DNA of 64,000 bases from Stutzerimonas stutzeri (GCF_002890915.1 NZ_POUT01000011.1:1-64000), one strand, 5' to 3'; positions 38,130 through 48,102 are shown, counted from the stretch's first letter. Program-made: numbers and translations. The notes: generated from the sequence alone by a model not told the origin.

Positions 38130-40007
38130 ATGTCGAAAAAGGCACTGACCCCGCCCTCTGCGGCCTTGCATTTCAATCCATTACGCGTGCAACTCGAACG
38201 GCTACGTAACGAGATGACGAGCGACGCCTGCCTGGCATCGCTGAAAAATATCCAGGTTCATGAGTGCTACAGGCAAAGCGCCGAGAATCTGCTGCAGTAC
38301 CTATGTCTTCGTCGCCATGACCTGCGCGAGTTACAAGCGCAGCTTGCCGAGATCGGTTTGTCGTCCTTGGGCCGCGCCGAGGCGGCAATACTCGCAGCTG
38401 TGACATCGGTGATGGGCGTGTTGCAGCGGCTCGAAGAGCCGAATACCCAAGAGCCCAAGGCCCCTGAGCGTGGTCTCCACGAGGGTGAGCGTCTATTGGC
38501 GGCTCACGCCGACGCGCTGTTTGGAAAGGCCCGTGGCACGCGCTCGATTCGAATCATGGTCACCCTCCCCTCTGAAGCGGCGCACAACCGCGACCTCATC
38601 GAAGCGTTGATCAAGGAAGGCATGGATTGCGCGCGCATCAACTGCGCACACGATGACCCAGACAGCTGGCGTGCGATGATCGAGCATGTTCGTGCAGCGG
38701 AGAAAGCGCTTGGGCGCGAATGCAAGGTAGCGCTCGATCTCGCTGGGCCCAAGTTACGCACAGGCCCTATCGCAACGGCGCCAGGTGTAAAAAAGGTACG
38801 GCCCACGCGTGATTGCTATGGGCAAGTCATCAGCCCCGCCCACGTTCGTATTACCTGGGCGACGGCAGCCATAAACGAGTCCGATACCGACCCATGCTTG
38901 ATGGTTACAAGCGATAAAGCGCTGGCAGTCCGTGCTGGCGATACGCTTAGGTTACGCGATGCGCGCGGCTCGAAACGAAAGATGAAGGTCATCGCGTCTG
39001 ATGAGGAGGGGTGCCTGGCGGAGCTGAAGAAAACGGCCTACTTCACAGACGGCAGGCAGATCAAACAGCGTCGGGCAGGCAAGACACTGGGACGAATGCG
39101 CGTTACTGGCTTGCCGCCGCGCGAGCAGCATTTGACCCTGCGGGTTGGCGACCTGTTGGCGCTGACCGCTGACGACCAACCTATCGATCCACCGAGCAAC
39201 GACAATGCCGAGACCGCAAGGATAGGCTGCACACTACCGCACGTATTGGCGGCGGTCGCAGCGGGCGACCCTGTTTGGTTCGACGATGGCAAAATTGGGG
39301 CGCGGGTGGAGAAAGCGTCTGCCGATGCGCTGATCTTGCGCATTACCCAAATCGCACATGCAAGCGGCCGCGCCAAGCTGGCAAGTGACAAGGGCATCAA
39401 CTTCCCAGACAACGCCCTCCCAGTCCGAGCACCGACCGAGGACGATATTGAAACACTGGCGTTTGCGGCGAAACACGCCGATATCGTTCAGATGTCGTTC
39501 GCAAACAGCGCCGAAGACGTGATTGAATTGATTGATCATTTGGAACGACTGGACGCGACGCACCTTGGAGTAGTGTTGAAAATCGAGACCCGTGCCGGAT
39601 TCGAAAACCTGCCCAAGATGCTGCTCGCCGGCATGCGATTGCCACGATTTGGCGTCATGATCGCCCGGGGCGACCTGGCCGTAGAGACCGGTTTCGAACG
39701 TTTGGCCGAAATTCAGGAAGAGATGCTGTGCCTGTGTGAGGCAGCCCATGTACCAGTGATATGGGCAACCCAGGTTCTTGAAAGCCTGGCTAAGAAGGGA
39801 GCGCCGGCGCGCTCAGAAATTACCGATGCAGCCATGAGCGTTCGTGCTGAGTGCGTAATGCTCAACAAGGGGCCATACATTCTTAAGGCGGTGACAACCC
39901 TCAATGACGTGCTGCGCCGCATGCGGGAGCATCGCGCGAAGAAACGGGACTTACTTCGCTCGTTGCAAGTGGCTGGGCGGCAGGATGCAACCGGGGCGCT
40001 AAGCTGA
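38130..40007 (+). CDS. Atypical pyruvate kinase-family protein
   Basis: A 625-residue protein: an N-terminal extension of about 145 residues not found in standard pyruvate kinase, then the PK barrel. Recognisable barrel motifs are RIMVTLPSE, ARINCAHDD, ALDLAGPKLRTG, VVLKIETRAGFENLP with the catalytic Lys, IARGDLAVETGFERL, and VIWATQVLESLAKKGAPARS. The usual VMLSGETA is VMLNKGPYI, and the regulatory C-terminal domain is missing. The start at 38130 has GGAG seven bases upstream. It may be a metabolic bypass enzyme or have another phospho-substrate; I cannot tell. Confidence 0.85.
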   Translation: MSKKALTPPSAALHFNPLRVQLERLRNEMTSDACLASLKNIQVHECYRQSAENLLQYLCLRRHDLRELQAQLAEIGLSSLGRAEAAILAAVTSVMGVLQRLEEPNTQEPKAPERGLHEGERLLAAHADALFGKARGTRSIRIMVTLPSEAAHNRDLIEALIKEGMDCARINCAHDDPDSWRAMIEHVRAAEKALGRECKVALDLAGPKLRTGPIATAPGVKKVRPTRDCYGQVISPAHVRITWATAAINESDTDPCLMVTSDKALAVRAGDTLRLRDARGSKRKMKVIASDEEGCLAELKKTAYFTDGRQIKQRRAGKTLGRMRVTGLPPREQHLTLRVGDLLALTADDQPIDPPSNDNAETARIGCTLPHVLAAVAAGDPVWFDDGKIGARVEKASADALILRITQIAHASGRAKLASDKGINFPDNALPVRAPTEDDIETLAFAAKHADIVQMSFANSAEDVIELIDHLERLDATHLGVVLKIETRAGFENLPKMLLAGMRLPRFGVMIARGDLAVETGFERLAEIQEEMLCLCEAAHVPVIWATQVLESLAKKGAPARSEITDAAMSVRAECVMLNKGPYILKAVTTLNDVLRRMREHRAKKRDLLRSLQVAGRQDATGALS

Positions 40008-40578
40008 AGGCTGCTGAAGGAAGGTGTCGCGGTCACTGGCAATGGTGTTCAGCAGTGCTTTTCTTCGAGTTATCACCCGTCTGCCACTCGTATCTGCAGG
40101 CCCCATCCCACCCATATGGACGGGATTTGACAGCACTTGGCTCGCCGATACTCGACAGCAACCTGCGGGCTCGTCCGGCTTTTTGGTTACGCCGCATGCG
40201 CGACCGGACCCGGTTCTCCCACCTGCGTTTTGGACTTCGCAGAGCGTGGAGACGCATCGAGCAAAAGTTGGAAGAGCGGCGTTCGAGGGTAGCCGACTGA
40301 GAGGTATGAGCGTGGCTGTGGAAGGAGCACCAGCCGGGCGAGCCGATTGACGCTGGCTTGCTTCGCTTCGAGCGTGCGGGCCCCGTCGCGACCCAGGAGA
40401 CACTTATCTTTGACGCACTAAACCACAGCGCATCGCGACACTCGCTGGTTGTCGCCCCCCTGCTTTGTAGGCGCCCCCAAATCTCAAAGTAAAACCTTGT
40501 TGAATGTCCGGTTCTGGCCGGTTAGCGACCACTTCTCAGGCTAGCCATGCTTGTCCTCCCACATGTGGAGGACTTGCC
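40008..40578. other. No gene seen
   Basis: No open frame with a recognisable motif lies between the pyruvate kinase gene and the recombinase gene. I see no repeat or attachment-site candidate that I can support. Confidence 0.45.
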
Positions 40579-41199
40579 ATGAACATCACTGCTACCTGCA
40601 CCCGCCGGCCCTGGAACAAAGGAAAGTTGGTCGGACAGAAAACCCCGCTCCGGCTGAGAGATATCTGGGCCATCCGAGTAAGGCTTCAGCTTGCAGAACG
40701 AACCCGGGATCTGGCTTTGTTCGATCTGGCCATCGACAGCAAGCTTCGAGCCTGCGACTTAACCAAGCTCCGTGTATGCGACGTTGCTCATGGCGAGCAT
40801 GTGTCATCACGAGCAATGGTTATGCAGCAGAAAACGAAGCGACCAGTGCAGTTCGAAATTACTGAGCAAACACGGTCTGCTCTCGCGGCCTGGATACACC
40901 AAGCCCAGCTCCGTAGCCAGGACTGCCTTTTCCCGAGCAGGCTGCACACCTCAGACCATCTATCCACTCGTCAATACGCTCGTATCGTCAAAGGCTGGGT
41001 GCAAGCCATTGGCCTTGATCCGGCCATGTATGGCACTCACACAATGAGACGTACAAAGGCATCACTGATCTATCGCAGGACAAAGAACTTGCGGGCCGTT
41101 CAACTTCTGCTTGGCCATACGAAGCTGGAGAGCACCGTTCGATATCTTGGGATTGAGGTCGACGACGCCTTGGAAATGGCAGAGCAGACCGAGGTTTGA
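40579..41199 (+). CDS. Solo tyrosine recombinase
   Basis: A 206-residue phage-integrase-family protein consisting almost only of the catalytic domain. All active-site elements are visible: Arg in DSKLRACDL (about residue 57), Lys in MQQKTKRPV, HTMRRTK with His and Arg, LLGHTKLES with His and the Tyr in VRYLGIE. The ATG at 40579 follows GGAGGACTTGCC. Short integrases of this type occur singly in Pseudomonas and plasmid accessory DNA. It may act on sites elsewhere; none is recognised nearby. Confidence 0.88.
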   Translation: MNITATCTRRPWNKGKLVGQKTPLRLRDIWAIRVRLQLAERTRDLALFDLAIDSKLRACDLTKLRVCDVAHGEHVSSRAMVMQQKTKRPVQFEITEQTRSALAAWIHQAQLRSQDCLFPSRLHTSDHLSTRQYARIVKGWVQAIGLDPAMYGTHTMRRTKASLIYRRTKNLRAVQLLLGHTKLESTVRYLGIEVDDALEMAEQTEV

Positions 41200-41485
41200 C
41201 CATGTATAGCGACGGTCGAAGTCAGGCCGTCGCTAACCGGCCAGAAGCGGAAGCTGGCGACAGTGCATCGGGTGCCATGTTGTAGCCATCTGTCGATGGC
41301 AGCTTGCTGCAGACTGGTTTGTAGCACCTGTTGACAGCCTGCTGCCCCAGATTGATTAATAGCGGCAGATGAAAGCGCTTTACCGACTTGCCTTAACGTT
41401 AGAGAAGAGATTGAAGGCAAACTCGGGCTTTCTTGCGGCCTCTCCGCATGCTCTAACCACTCCAATTTGAATGGATGGTTTTCGC

Positions 41486-42394
41486 ATGCCTGTTCGTCAG
41501 ACATATCTATGCCTGTTAATCCTCGGAACCGCGTTCTGGGGGATTTCGTTTGCCTTCACCAAAGTGGGTGTTGCGGACGGGCCACCCTTCGTATTCCTGG
41601 GGTACAAGTTCGCACTCGCTACGCTAGTGCTTTGCGTGATCTTTTTCAGACGGCTGAAACTGATCAACAAAGAAACGCTCCTGGCCGGCGTGGCCATAGG
41701 TCTACCCTTGTGTTTGGGTAACATTTTCCAGACTGTCGGGCTTCAGCACACCAGCATCACCAACACCGCCTTCATCACTGGCCTGGATGTATTGCTCATC
41801 CCGGTCTTCAAGTGGGCTCTCTTTCGGAAGCGCGTCGAGCCTCGAATCTGGCTCTGCTGCGCCGTCGCGCTGACAGGGCTCTATCTGATCGTTACGAGGG
41901 CCGGGCTTACTCTGAATCCAGGTGACATCTGGATCATGTGCTGTGCAGTCTTTTTTGCCGCATATGTGCTCACGGTTGGCTTCTTCTCGCATAAGTACGA
42001 CTCGATGCTTACGGTCATCACTGCGCTGGCTACCTGCGCTACTGGATGCCTTTTTGCTGCACTTTTCGACGCTAGGGCCGAATGGGCCCCAATGGATTCC
42101 TCCTTCTGGGAAGGAGTTCTGTTCTGCGCGTTGCTCGCCACAGCCTTCATGTACGCGGTTCAGAGTGCTGCGCAGAAGTATCTCGAAGAAGAAAAAGTAG
42201 CCCTGACCTACCTGTTCGAGCCCATCTTCGCAGCATTCGCGGGAGCGATGCTCCTTGGCGAAACCTTGGATGGAAGAACCCTGGCCGGTGCAGCTCTCAT
42301 CTTTTCAGCTCTGCGGATCGCCGAGATTGATGTACCCAAGTTCTTATCCCGCCTGCTGCGCGCCCTGTTTGCCCCGTGGGCTAGGCGCCAATGA
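41486..42394 (+). CDS. EamA/DMT-family permease
   Basis: A 302-residue membrane protein with ten predicted helices forming two EamA repeats (LLILGTAFWGISFAFTKVG at the start of the first, WIMCCAVFFAAYVLTVGFFS in the second, and LTYLFEPIFAAFAGAML near the end). Drug/metabolite transporters of this group export amino acids or small metabolites; the substrate cannot be read from sequence. A start at 41471 is also possible. It is a single gene with no clear operon partner. Confidence 0.85.
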   Translation: MPVRQTYLCLLILGTAFWGISFAFTKVGVADGPPFVFLGYKFALATLVLCVIFFRRLKLINKETLLAGVAIGLPLCLGNIFQTVGLQHTSITNTAFITGLDVLLIPVFKWALFRKRVEPRIWLCCAVALTGLYLIVTRAGLTLNPGDIWIMCCAVFFAAYVLTVGFFSHKYDSMLTVITALATCATGCLFAALFDARAEWAPMDSSFWEGVLFCALLATAFMYAVQSAAQKYLEEEKVALTYLFEPIFAAFAGAMLLGETLDGRTLAGAALIFSALRIAEIDVPKFLSRLLRALFAPWARRQ

Positions 42395-42657
42395 GTATTT
42401 GGATGGAATTCTGTGGAGGCTTTGGTCGGTAGCTGCCGGAGGCAGCATTTGGCCGATTGCCGCCGGTGACGACTGGCAGCTACCGGGCCAGAGCGGCGTT
42501 TCGGTTCACGTGCTTCAGCACGGCGCCGGCTCTTCGAGCAGGCTCGCTGAGCACTCTTAAACCCCGCAGCGCTGCTTCACCAATGAATGCCCTCTCTCTG
42601 CCGCTCACGAATCAACGCACACACGAATTCCGCGTATGCGTTCTATGGGTACATTGA

Positions 42658-43902
42658 TTGAATGGTATCGGATGGATCTCATCCAATCCAGAGCTCTGGG
42701 GTGCTTTGCTGTACGTACTGGCTGGCCAGTTTGAGCACGCTGGGGTTCTTGGGGACATCGTTGTAAGGTCTGACCAGGCGTCGGTCGCCCATGAGCTTGG
42801 CGGCAATCCAGACAGAGCTGTGGCAGCACCGCGTAACACTCTTCAGCGTCAGCTCCTCGATGGGCTGCGCTACCTGGTGAAGAACGAGCTCAAGTTGAAT
42901 CAGCCAGACGCTTCCGATGGCTGGATCACGGCCGATGCGATCTGGCTGGTCAGCAAGACCGTTTCGGATCGGCTGCGTGCTCACCTCCTCAGCCAAGGGA
43001 TTGAGGGTGTTCCGGAGCGCAACTCCACTCTCTTCAATGTCTTTCAGGATAACGGCCTGATTGTTGCGAATCCTGCTGGCAAAGCTATTTGGGATGCCGA
43101 AATCCTGAGCCCTACGGGATGGAAGAACGCATTCACGTTCTTGAGAGTTTCACCTTCACTCATATGGGCAGCTGGCGAAGACCGCCCGGAGCCTTTTGGC
43201 GGCTCGGTGCAAGTCCTCAACGAAGAAGCAGCCCCTGCCGCAGCTTCCGAAGCGCAGGAGGAAAAGCCCAGCCTTACTGCCGGGGGCGGCGATGCCGTTG
43301 CGGCAGAGCCTCAAGGGGACGAACCCGCAAGTGACCATGGACCGCAACCCGATGAGGTAGATGATACGGACTACCTTCTGGATCTGATGGATATGCGTGA
43401 CGCGCCGACCAATTCGGTACCCGCCCCGGCGATGCCGGCGGCGTCCGAGGTCGAAGCTCAGTCAGACACTGCCGCGACCGCTACCATCGCTGGCCCGATC
43501 GGCGACACGCTAGGTCACCTTTTCATGCACTGGCTAAAAGTGGGTGTAGGAACCCACAAGATCATTATCAATGATGCAAAAGCCAAGGTTCACACCGTCA
43601 ACGGCACGGCTTTTCTGGTGACTCCTGAAATATTCAGAAGGTATGCCCAAGAGCATCCGACCCTCTTCTCAGCGAGGGCTGGCGAAGGACAGCCATGGCT
43701 GCAGGTCCAAAAGTCGTTCGAAAAGCTGAAGCTTCACGTTAAGAAGAGCAACGGACATAACATCTGGACGTGCGAAGTCTTTGGACCTCGTAAAACGAAA
43801 ACACTGAAGGGTTATATGCTCAAAAAACCCGGCGACGTATTCACAACTGAGATGCTGGATAATCCCAATCTCAAACTTTGTGAGAGTCAGGATGATCACT
43901 AG
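42658..43902 (+). pseudogene. TraI (MobH) relaxase C-terminal fragment
   Basis: About 414 codons that match the C-terminal part of TraI_2-type relaxases of integrative conjugative elements: WITADAIWLVSKTVSDRLRA, GVPERNSTLFNVFQDNG, a Pro/Ala/Glu-rich linker (about residues 190-285) and the DUF1528-type end (LFMHWLKVGVGTHKIIINDA, FLVTPEIFRRYAQEHP). The HD-type relaxase domain expected at the N-terminus is absent; an in-frame stop lies just upstream at 42655. The piece is a relic of an ICE or plasmid transfer region. Confidence 0.78.
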
Positions 43903-43942
43903 CTATCATTGGATAGTTGCGCTGAGGTCTGGACTACCCTAA

Positions 43943-44899
43943 TTATGGCGGATTGACTTTGTTGATGACCGCTTGTGACTGGGCAGCTAGGCCAGCCAAG
44001 TAAGCGCCTAGGTCCTGGAAATTGTTTTCCTTGAGAATCCTCGCAACCATGGCAGAGCGCTTCTCCTTTAGCGGTAAAAAAATTGCGCAACGCTGGTGGT
44101 TGTGCGGGCGGGGCAATGTCTTCCAATAATACGTTGCCTTGAAGCGAGCCATAGCTTCGTTGAACCCCAACCAAGCATCAGGCTCATGCGACAACACGAA
44201 CATGCCGTATTCACGCCTGAGTTCTGTTATAGCCTGCTCACATAACCCGTAGATCTTATAGGTTCCGGTCAGCTCAACCGGCTGTTCAAGCCGCGCCGCG
44301 ATGTACTTGGCAGCTGCGAAGTGATGCGAACCGCCGGAGTTCATCAGAAAGACGCGTCCGTCCCAAGCCCAAGTGGCGAAATAATCGTGATCGACGTGGC
44401 TGATGATCCGAATTTCATCCCAGGCCAGATTCTTCGCCAGCTTCGCCGGAGATATCTCGTCGATCATCTCGGGTGAGTTCCTTACCACCATGTCATCCAT
44501 GGTGGCGAACTCCTTGAGTTCGGATTTCGACGCGGAGAAGCCATCTACCTGTTGGATATCGCACCGCCACCGTTGGATCTGCATCTCGCTGCCAACGCGC
44601 AATAGTGGGGCGCATTCGATGCTAGTCGAGCCATACCGACCATAGGTGCGGCAGTGGGTCCATCCATTCAGCTTGTCGCGATATATCCCGCGCTCATAAA
44701 TAAGAGATCCGAAGTCGTGCCACCTAACAACCGCTCCTGCGCCAATACCTTTTGCTGTTTCCTGGATGGGCGAATTAAGTTTGACTGGGCTCTTAATCAG
44801 CTTCATGAGCGTTGCAGGATACCCACAGTCCTCACGCACTGAGTCCCATAGAAATGTTCCTGCTCTGCGCCAGAAAGGGAGGGGCTGATCTATCGACAT
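43943..44899 (-). CDS. Uncharacterised protein, 318 aa
   Basis: A full-length, soluble protein I do not recognise with certainty. It has no signal peptide and no membrane helix. Notable segments are GSLIYERGIYRDKLNGWTHC, RIISHVDHDYFATWAWDGRVF, MNSGGSHHFAAAKYIAARL and FLPLKEKRSAMVARIL. The His-rich SGGSHHFAAAKY stretch is a possible active or metal site. It converges with the TraI fragment (40-base gap) and similar genes are often carried on Pseudomonas integrative elements, so it may be ICE cargo. No function is proposed. Confidence 0.6.
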   Translation of the reverse strand: MSIDQPLPFWRRAGTFLWDSVREDCGYPATLMKLIKSPVKLNSPIQETAKGIGAGAVVRWHDFGSLIYERGIYRDKLNGWTHCRTYGRYGSTSIECAPLLRVGSEMQIQRWRCDIQQVDGFSASKSELKEFATMDDMVVRNSPEMIDEISPAKLAKNLAWDEIRIISHVDHDYFATWAWDGRVFLMNSGGSHHFAAAKYIAARLEQPVELTGTYKIYGLCEQAITELRREYGMFVLSHEPDAWLGFNEAMARFKATYYWKTLPRPHNHQRCAIFLPLKEKRSAMVARILKENNFQDLGAYLAGLAAQSQAVINKVNPP

Positions 44900-45049
44900 G
44901 CATTCACCATCGTCGGAGGCAGGCGTTCAGTATAAGGATGTACTCAGTAAGCGGGGTGCCGCGAGAGATTGTCCTAATCATAGATCCCACTCGCCAAGGC
45001 GTTGCGGGCCGCAACACCGAGCAGCACAGTGACGAATGAGAGGTGTGTT

Positions 45050-45706
45050 ATGTGCAGTCGTTACGAAGCCCCTACCCCAGAGCGTCTCCAAGAAGAGTTT
45101 GGTGTCGAGTTCGACGCTCAGGAGAAGCTCGAATTGTGGCCAGGTTATGCCGGGCCGTTCCTGCGCAAGCCTCGCAATGTCGACCCGTACGATGACGCCG
45201 TGTTGCCATTTGAAGCTGAGGTGGGAGTGTTTGGGCTCCTGCCCTTCTGGGCCGACAAAAAGCTGGCACGGTCCACCTACAACGCCCGTTCTGAGACGGC
45301 CTCGGTCAAGCGGTCATTCAGGGAGGCATGGAAGAAGGCACAGCACTGCATCATCCCTGCGGTGGCGATCTATGAGCCCGACTGGCGAACAGGCAAGGCT
45401 ATTCCTACTCGAATTTCCCGTGCCGATGGGCGGCTGCTAGGGATAGCGGGCCTATGGGAGGTAGAACGGCAACCTTTTTTGGGTCTGATGAGCGGATTGA
45501 CCAACTACACCATGGCTGACGAGCTTCGCGTAAAGCAGGCACTCGACATTGCTGTCGCGACCGGTGATCTGCTGGCGGTCGACAAGAACGGCAAAACAAG
45601 GCGTCGAAAAGGCACAAGCATCAAGTCGACAGATATCCTGATAGCGCCCCCGCAAAGACCCATCTTCTTCGTGCCACCTCTGAAGAAATCCAGTTCAGAA
45701 AACTGA
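45050..45706 (+). CDS. SRAP (HMCES/YedK-like) with altered C-terminus
   Basis: A 218-residue protein starting MCSRYEAP, whose Cys2 is the catalytic residue that links to abasic sites in SRAP proteins. Conserved NARSET and AIYEPDW follow (the Asn, Arg and Glu of the active site), then LLGIAGLWE. After that the normal end with the catalytic His (HxRMP) is missing and an unrelated segment (MADELRVKQALDIAVATGDL to PIFFVPPLKK) takes its place. It may have arisen by recombination. It could still bind abasic DNA weakly, but without the His activity is doubtful. Possible SOS role is by family. Confidence 0.78.
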   Translation: MCSRYEAPTPERLQEEFGVEFDAQEKLELWPGYAGPFLRKPRNVDPYDDAVLPFEAEVGVFGLLPFWADKKLARSTYNARSETASVKRSFREAWKKAQHCIIPAVAIYEPDWRTGKAIPTRISRADGRLLGIAGLWEVERQPFLGLMSGLTNYTMADELRVKQALDIAVATGDLLAVDKNGKTRRRKGTSIKSTDILIAPPQRPIFFVPPLKKSSSEN

Positions 45707-45761
45707 GGGGCGGCATCGCTCTTCGGGTGGTCGGTTCGCCTCCAACGGTAGTGGTACTGGC

Positions 45762-46394
45762 ATGATACAAGCAGTAGTTTTCGATGTGTTTGGCACGCTT
45801 CTCCAGATAGATGAGCGTCGCCATCCTTTCCGCCAACTGATGCAGCACCTGCGGCTTCAGGGCAGAACACCAAGGCCGGATGACGCACGGACTCTGATGA
45901 CTCGAAATCTGGGTTTGGCTGGAGCTGCCGATTATTTCGGTGCGCAGTTGAGCAACTCTGAGTTAGCTAGCCTTGAAAGCGACCTTTTCACCGAGCTGGC
46001 CAGCGTTCGCCTTTTCGATGATGCGTTGGAGTCGCTAAATCAGCTAAAGAACGCCGGCCTGAAGCTCGCGTTGTGCTCCAATCTCGCAGCCCCATATGCG
46101 ATTCCAGCCAAACTGTTACTGCCGTCGTTCGATGTTTACGGATGGAGCTTTGAGGTTGGGGCAATAAAGCCTGAGCCTGCAATCTATCGTCAGATGATCG
46201 AACAGCTTGGCTGCGAAGCCTCCGCCATCGCAATGATCGGTGACACGTTGCAAGCCGATATGCTTGGTCCAATTGGGCAAGGCATGCGTGGCTACCACCT
46301 ACAGCGTGAAGGAAAAGCCGATCAGTGCGGCTTCGTCTCGCTGATGGACTTTGCAGCCCACGTTCTGCAATACCCACCATCCGTTAATGGCTAA
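45762..46394 (+). CDS. HAD-family hydrolase
   Basis: A 210-residue HAD phosphatase with motif I VVFDVFGTLL (second Asp replaced by Val, as in haloacid dehalogenase-like members), motif II LALCSNL, motif III Lys in GAIKPEPAIYRQM and motif IV MIGDTLQADMLG. A helical cap lies at residues about 20-85. The substrate is unknown: FDVFGT resembles haloacid dehalogenases more than the classic DxD phosphatases. It lies 55 bases after the SRAP gene on the same strand. Confidence 0.85.
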   Translation: MIQAVVFDVFGTLLQIDERRHPFRQLMQHLRLQGRTPRPDDARTLMTRNLGLAGAADYFGAQLSNSELASLESDLFTELASVRLFDDALESLNQLKNAGLKLALCSNLAAPYAIPAKLLLPSFDVYGWSFEVGAIKPEPAIYRQMIEQLGCEASAIAMIGDTLQADMLGPIGQGMRGYHLQREGKADQCGFVSLMDFAAHVLQYPPSVNG

Positions 46395-46480
46395 AGCTGC
46401 GTCGCCAGTTCTAGCTGTCGCCGCTAGACCCGGATGGCTTACAGGCATGACGACACCCTTTTTCTGTAACGGGAGCTCCT

Positions 46481-47371
46481 TCAGCTCTTGAGCGCCAGAA
46501 TACGCCGAGCGCCGTTGAGAACGATGAATCCCACAACAGTACCGATAATCAGGTCTGGGTAGTTGGATCCACTCCAAGCGACGAGCGCTCCGGCGACTAT
46601 GACGCCCACGTTGATGACCACATCATTGGCGGAAAATATCCAGCTCGCTTTCATGTGGGCCCCGCCTTCCCTGTGTTTGGAAATCAGCAGCAAACAACCC
46701 ATGTTGGCGAGCAATGCCAGGAATGCGACGGCCATCATTATCAGCGACTCGGGCTCGCTGCCGAATACAAAGCGTCTAAATACCTCTACGAGCACGCCGA
46801 GAGCCAAAATCAGCTGGAGCACACCAGCAAGGTGTGCAGCACGCACCTGCAGGCTGACGCTACGCCCCACCGCATAAAGGGCTAGGCCGTACACTGCCGC
46901 GTCAGCGAACATGTCGAGCGAGTCGGCAATCAGACCCGCGGACCTGGCGACCAGACCAGCAGTCATCTCTACCACGAACATGAAGGCGTTGATGCCTAAC
47001 AGTAAACGTAGGGAGCGGGACTCCTGTGTAGATTCCGCCGAATTCTCGACGGCTTTAATCATCTCCGGGTCTGCAGTGACGGTTTTCTGAAGTGTGGCGC
47101 CTAGCCCTAACGCCGCCAGCTTTGTAGTTATGGGCTCAACGGCCCCGTCATGCATGACGTCTAATCGACGGTCCGATAAATCAAAAGTCAGTTTCCGAAT
47201 TCCGTCCAAACTATTCAGCGCCAAGCGGATCATTCGCTCTTCTGATGGACAATCCATCTTGGGCACGGCGTAAACACTGACCCATTGCCCCGTCGTATCG
47301 GAATGATTTTGCACACCGGCATCGGCGGCTGGTGTCGCATCGCAGCCGCAGGGACCATCGGACTTGCTCAT
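46481..47371 (-). CDS. CDF cation transporter with N-terminal metal domain
   Basis: A 296-residue protein: Cys-rich start (GPCGCDATP), a ferredoxin-like heavy-metal domain of about 60 residues (YAVPKMDCPSEERMIRLAL), then six helices of a cation diffusion facilitator with the metal site residues in SLDMFADAAVYGLALY and FSANDVVINVGVIV. It exports divalent metal such as Zn, Cd or Co by proton exchange. It is divergent from a CadR-like MerR regulator, with a 19-base-spaced promoter between them, so induction by Cd/Pb/Zn is likely. Confidence 0.88.
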   Translation of the reverse strand: MSKSDGPCGCDATPAADAGVQNHSDTTGQWVSVYAVPKMDCPSEERMIRLALNSLDGIRKLTFDLSDRRLDVMHDGAVEPITTKLAALGLGATLQKTVTADPEMIKAVENSAESTQESRSLRLLLGINAFMFVVEMTAGLVARSAGLIADSLDMFADAAVYGLALYAVGRSVSLQVRAAHLAGVLQLILALGVLVEVFRRFVFGSEPESLIMMAVAFLALLANMGCLLLISKHREGGAHMKASWIFSANDVVINVGVIVAGALVAWSGSNYPDLIIGTVVGFIVLNGARRILALKS

Positions 47372-47404
47372 GATACGGCTCCACTTGAAATCGAAGATGG
47401 GGTC

Positions 47405-47435
47405 ATTAAAAGCCCTATAGCTACTACAAGGTCAA
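47405..47435 (-). promoter_or_regulatory. MerR-family promoter for CDF gene
   Basis: On the minus strand, TTGACC (47435-47430) and TTTAAT (47410-47405) are separated by exactly 19 bases. The spacer carries CTTGTAG...CTATAGGG, similar to CadR/PbrR operators. The divergent cadR-like gene starts at 47464. Confidence 0.78.
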
Positions 47436-47463
47436 TAATGCAGAGCCGATAAGGATTCACACG

Positions 47464-48102
47464 ATGCGCATTGGTCAATTAGCAAGGCTAATAGGGATTG
47501 ATACACAGACGATCCGCTTCTATGAGCAGCAGGGCTTGCTGCCACCGCCTGATCGCCAGGCGAACGGCTATCGTGTCTACACCGAGAAGCATGGCGAGCG
47601 GCTAGCCTTCATCCGGAGCTGCCGAATCCTGAATCTGTCACTTCCAGAGATTCACGCACTCCAACGCTACCAGGATGACCCTCGCCAGCCTTGTACGGCC
47701 GTTAATGCCTTGCTCGATGAACACATTTCTCAAGTCAAGTCGCAGATAACCGCTCTGCAGTCACTCGAACGACAACTCGTATCACTGCGGGCTAATTGCA
47801 GTGATGGGCGGGAAGTTGAGGCTTGTGGAATTCTCGCTGGCATTAGCGAGGACGCGTGCATTAAATTAATGGCGTTGGGGCTTACTGGCCTGTTAGCCGT
47901 TGTTTATACCAACCGGGGCGCTCAAAAACTCAACCGTATGGATCTTCCCATCAGGGGTCTTAACCTTCATCTCGTACGTTTGAACTTTGCCGTTAGTTCT
48001 ATAACTCTGAATCATTCCGGTCGTACCGGTCGTCCCTGCAGGTGCTATGCTCAGCACTTTACCTTCTTTAACAAGTATTTTAAGGGTGGGATTTGTTACT
48101 GA
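47464..48102 (+). CDS. cadR: CadR-like MerR regulator with read-through tail
   Basis: The first 140 residues are a CadR/PbrR-type regulator: helix-turn-helix (MRIGQLARLIGIDTQTIRFY), dimerisation helix and metal cysteines (Cys in DPRQPCTAV, NCSDG and ACGILAG). CadR proteins stop near residue 147, but here the frame continues past GISED for about 70 unrelated residues that are the antisense of the small secreted-protein gene at 47893. The native end seems to have been lost at a junction near 47852. Metal sensing could remain intact, since the ligands precede the junction; the tail's effect is unknown. Confidence 0.82.
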   Translation: MRIGQLARLIGIDTQTIRFYEQQGLLPPPDRQANGYRVYTEKHGERLAFIRSCRILNLSLPEIHALQRYQDDPRQPCTAVNALLDEHISQVKSQITALQSLERQLVSLRANCSDGREVEACGILAGISEDACIKLMALGLTGLLAVVYTNRGAQKLNRMDLPIRGLNLHLVRLNFAVSSITLNHSGRTGRPCRCYAQHFTFFNKYFKGGICY

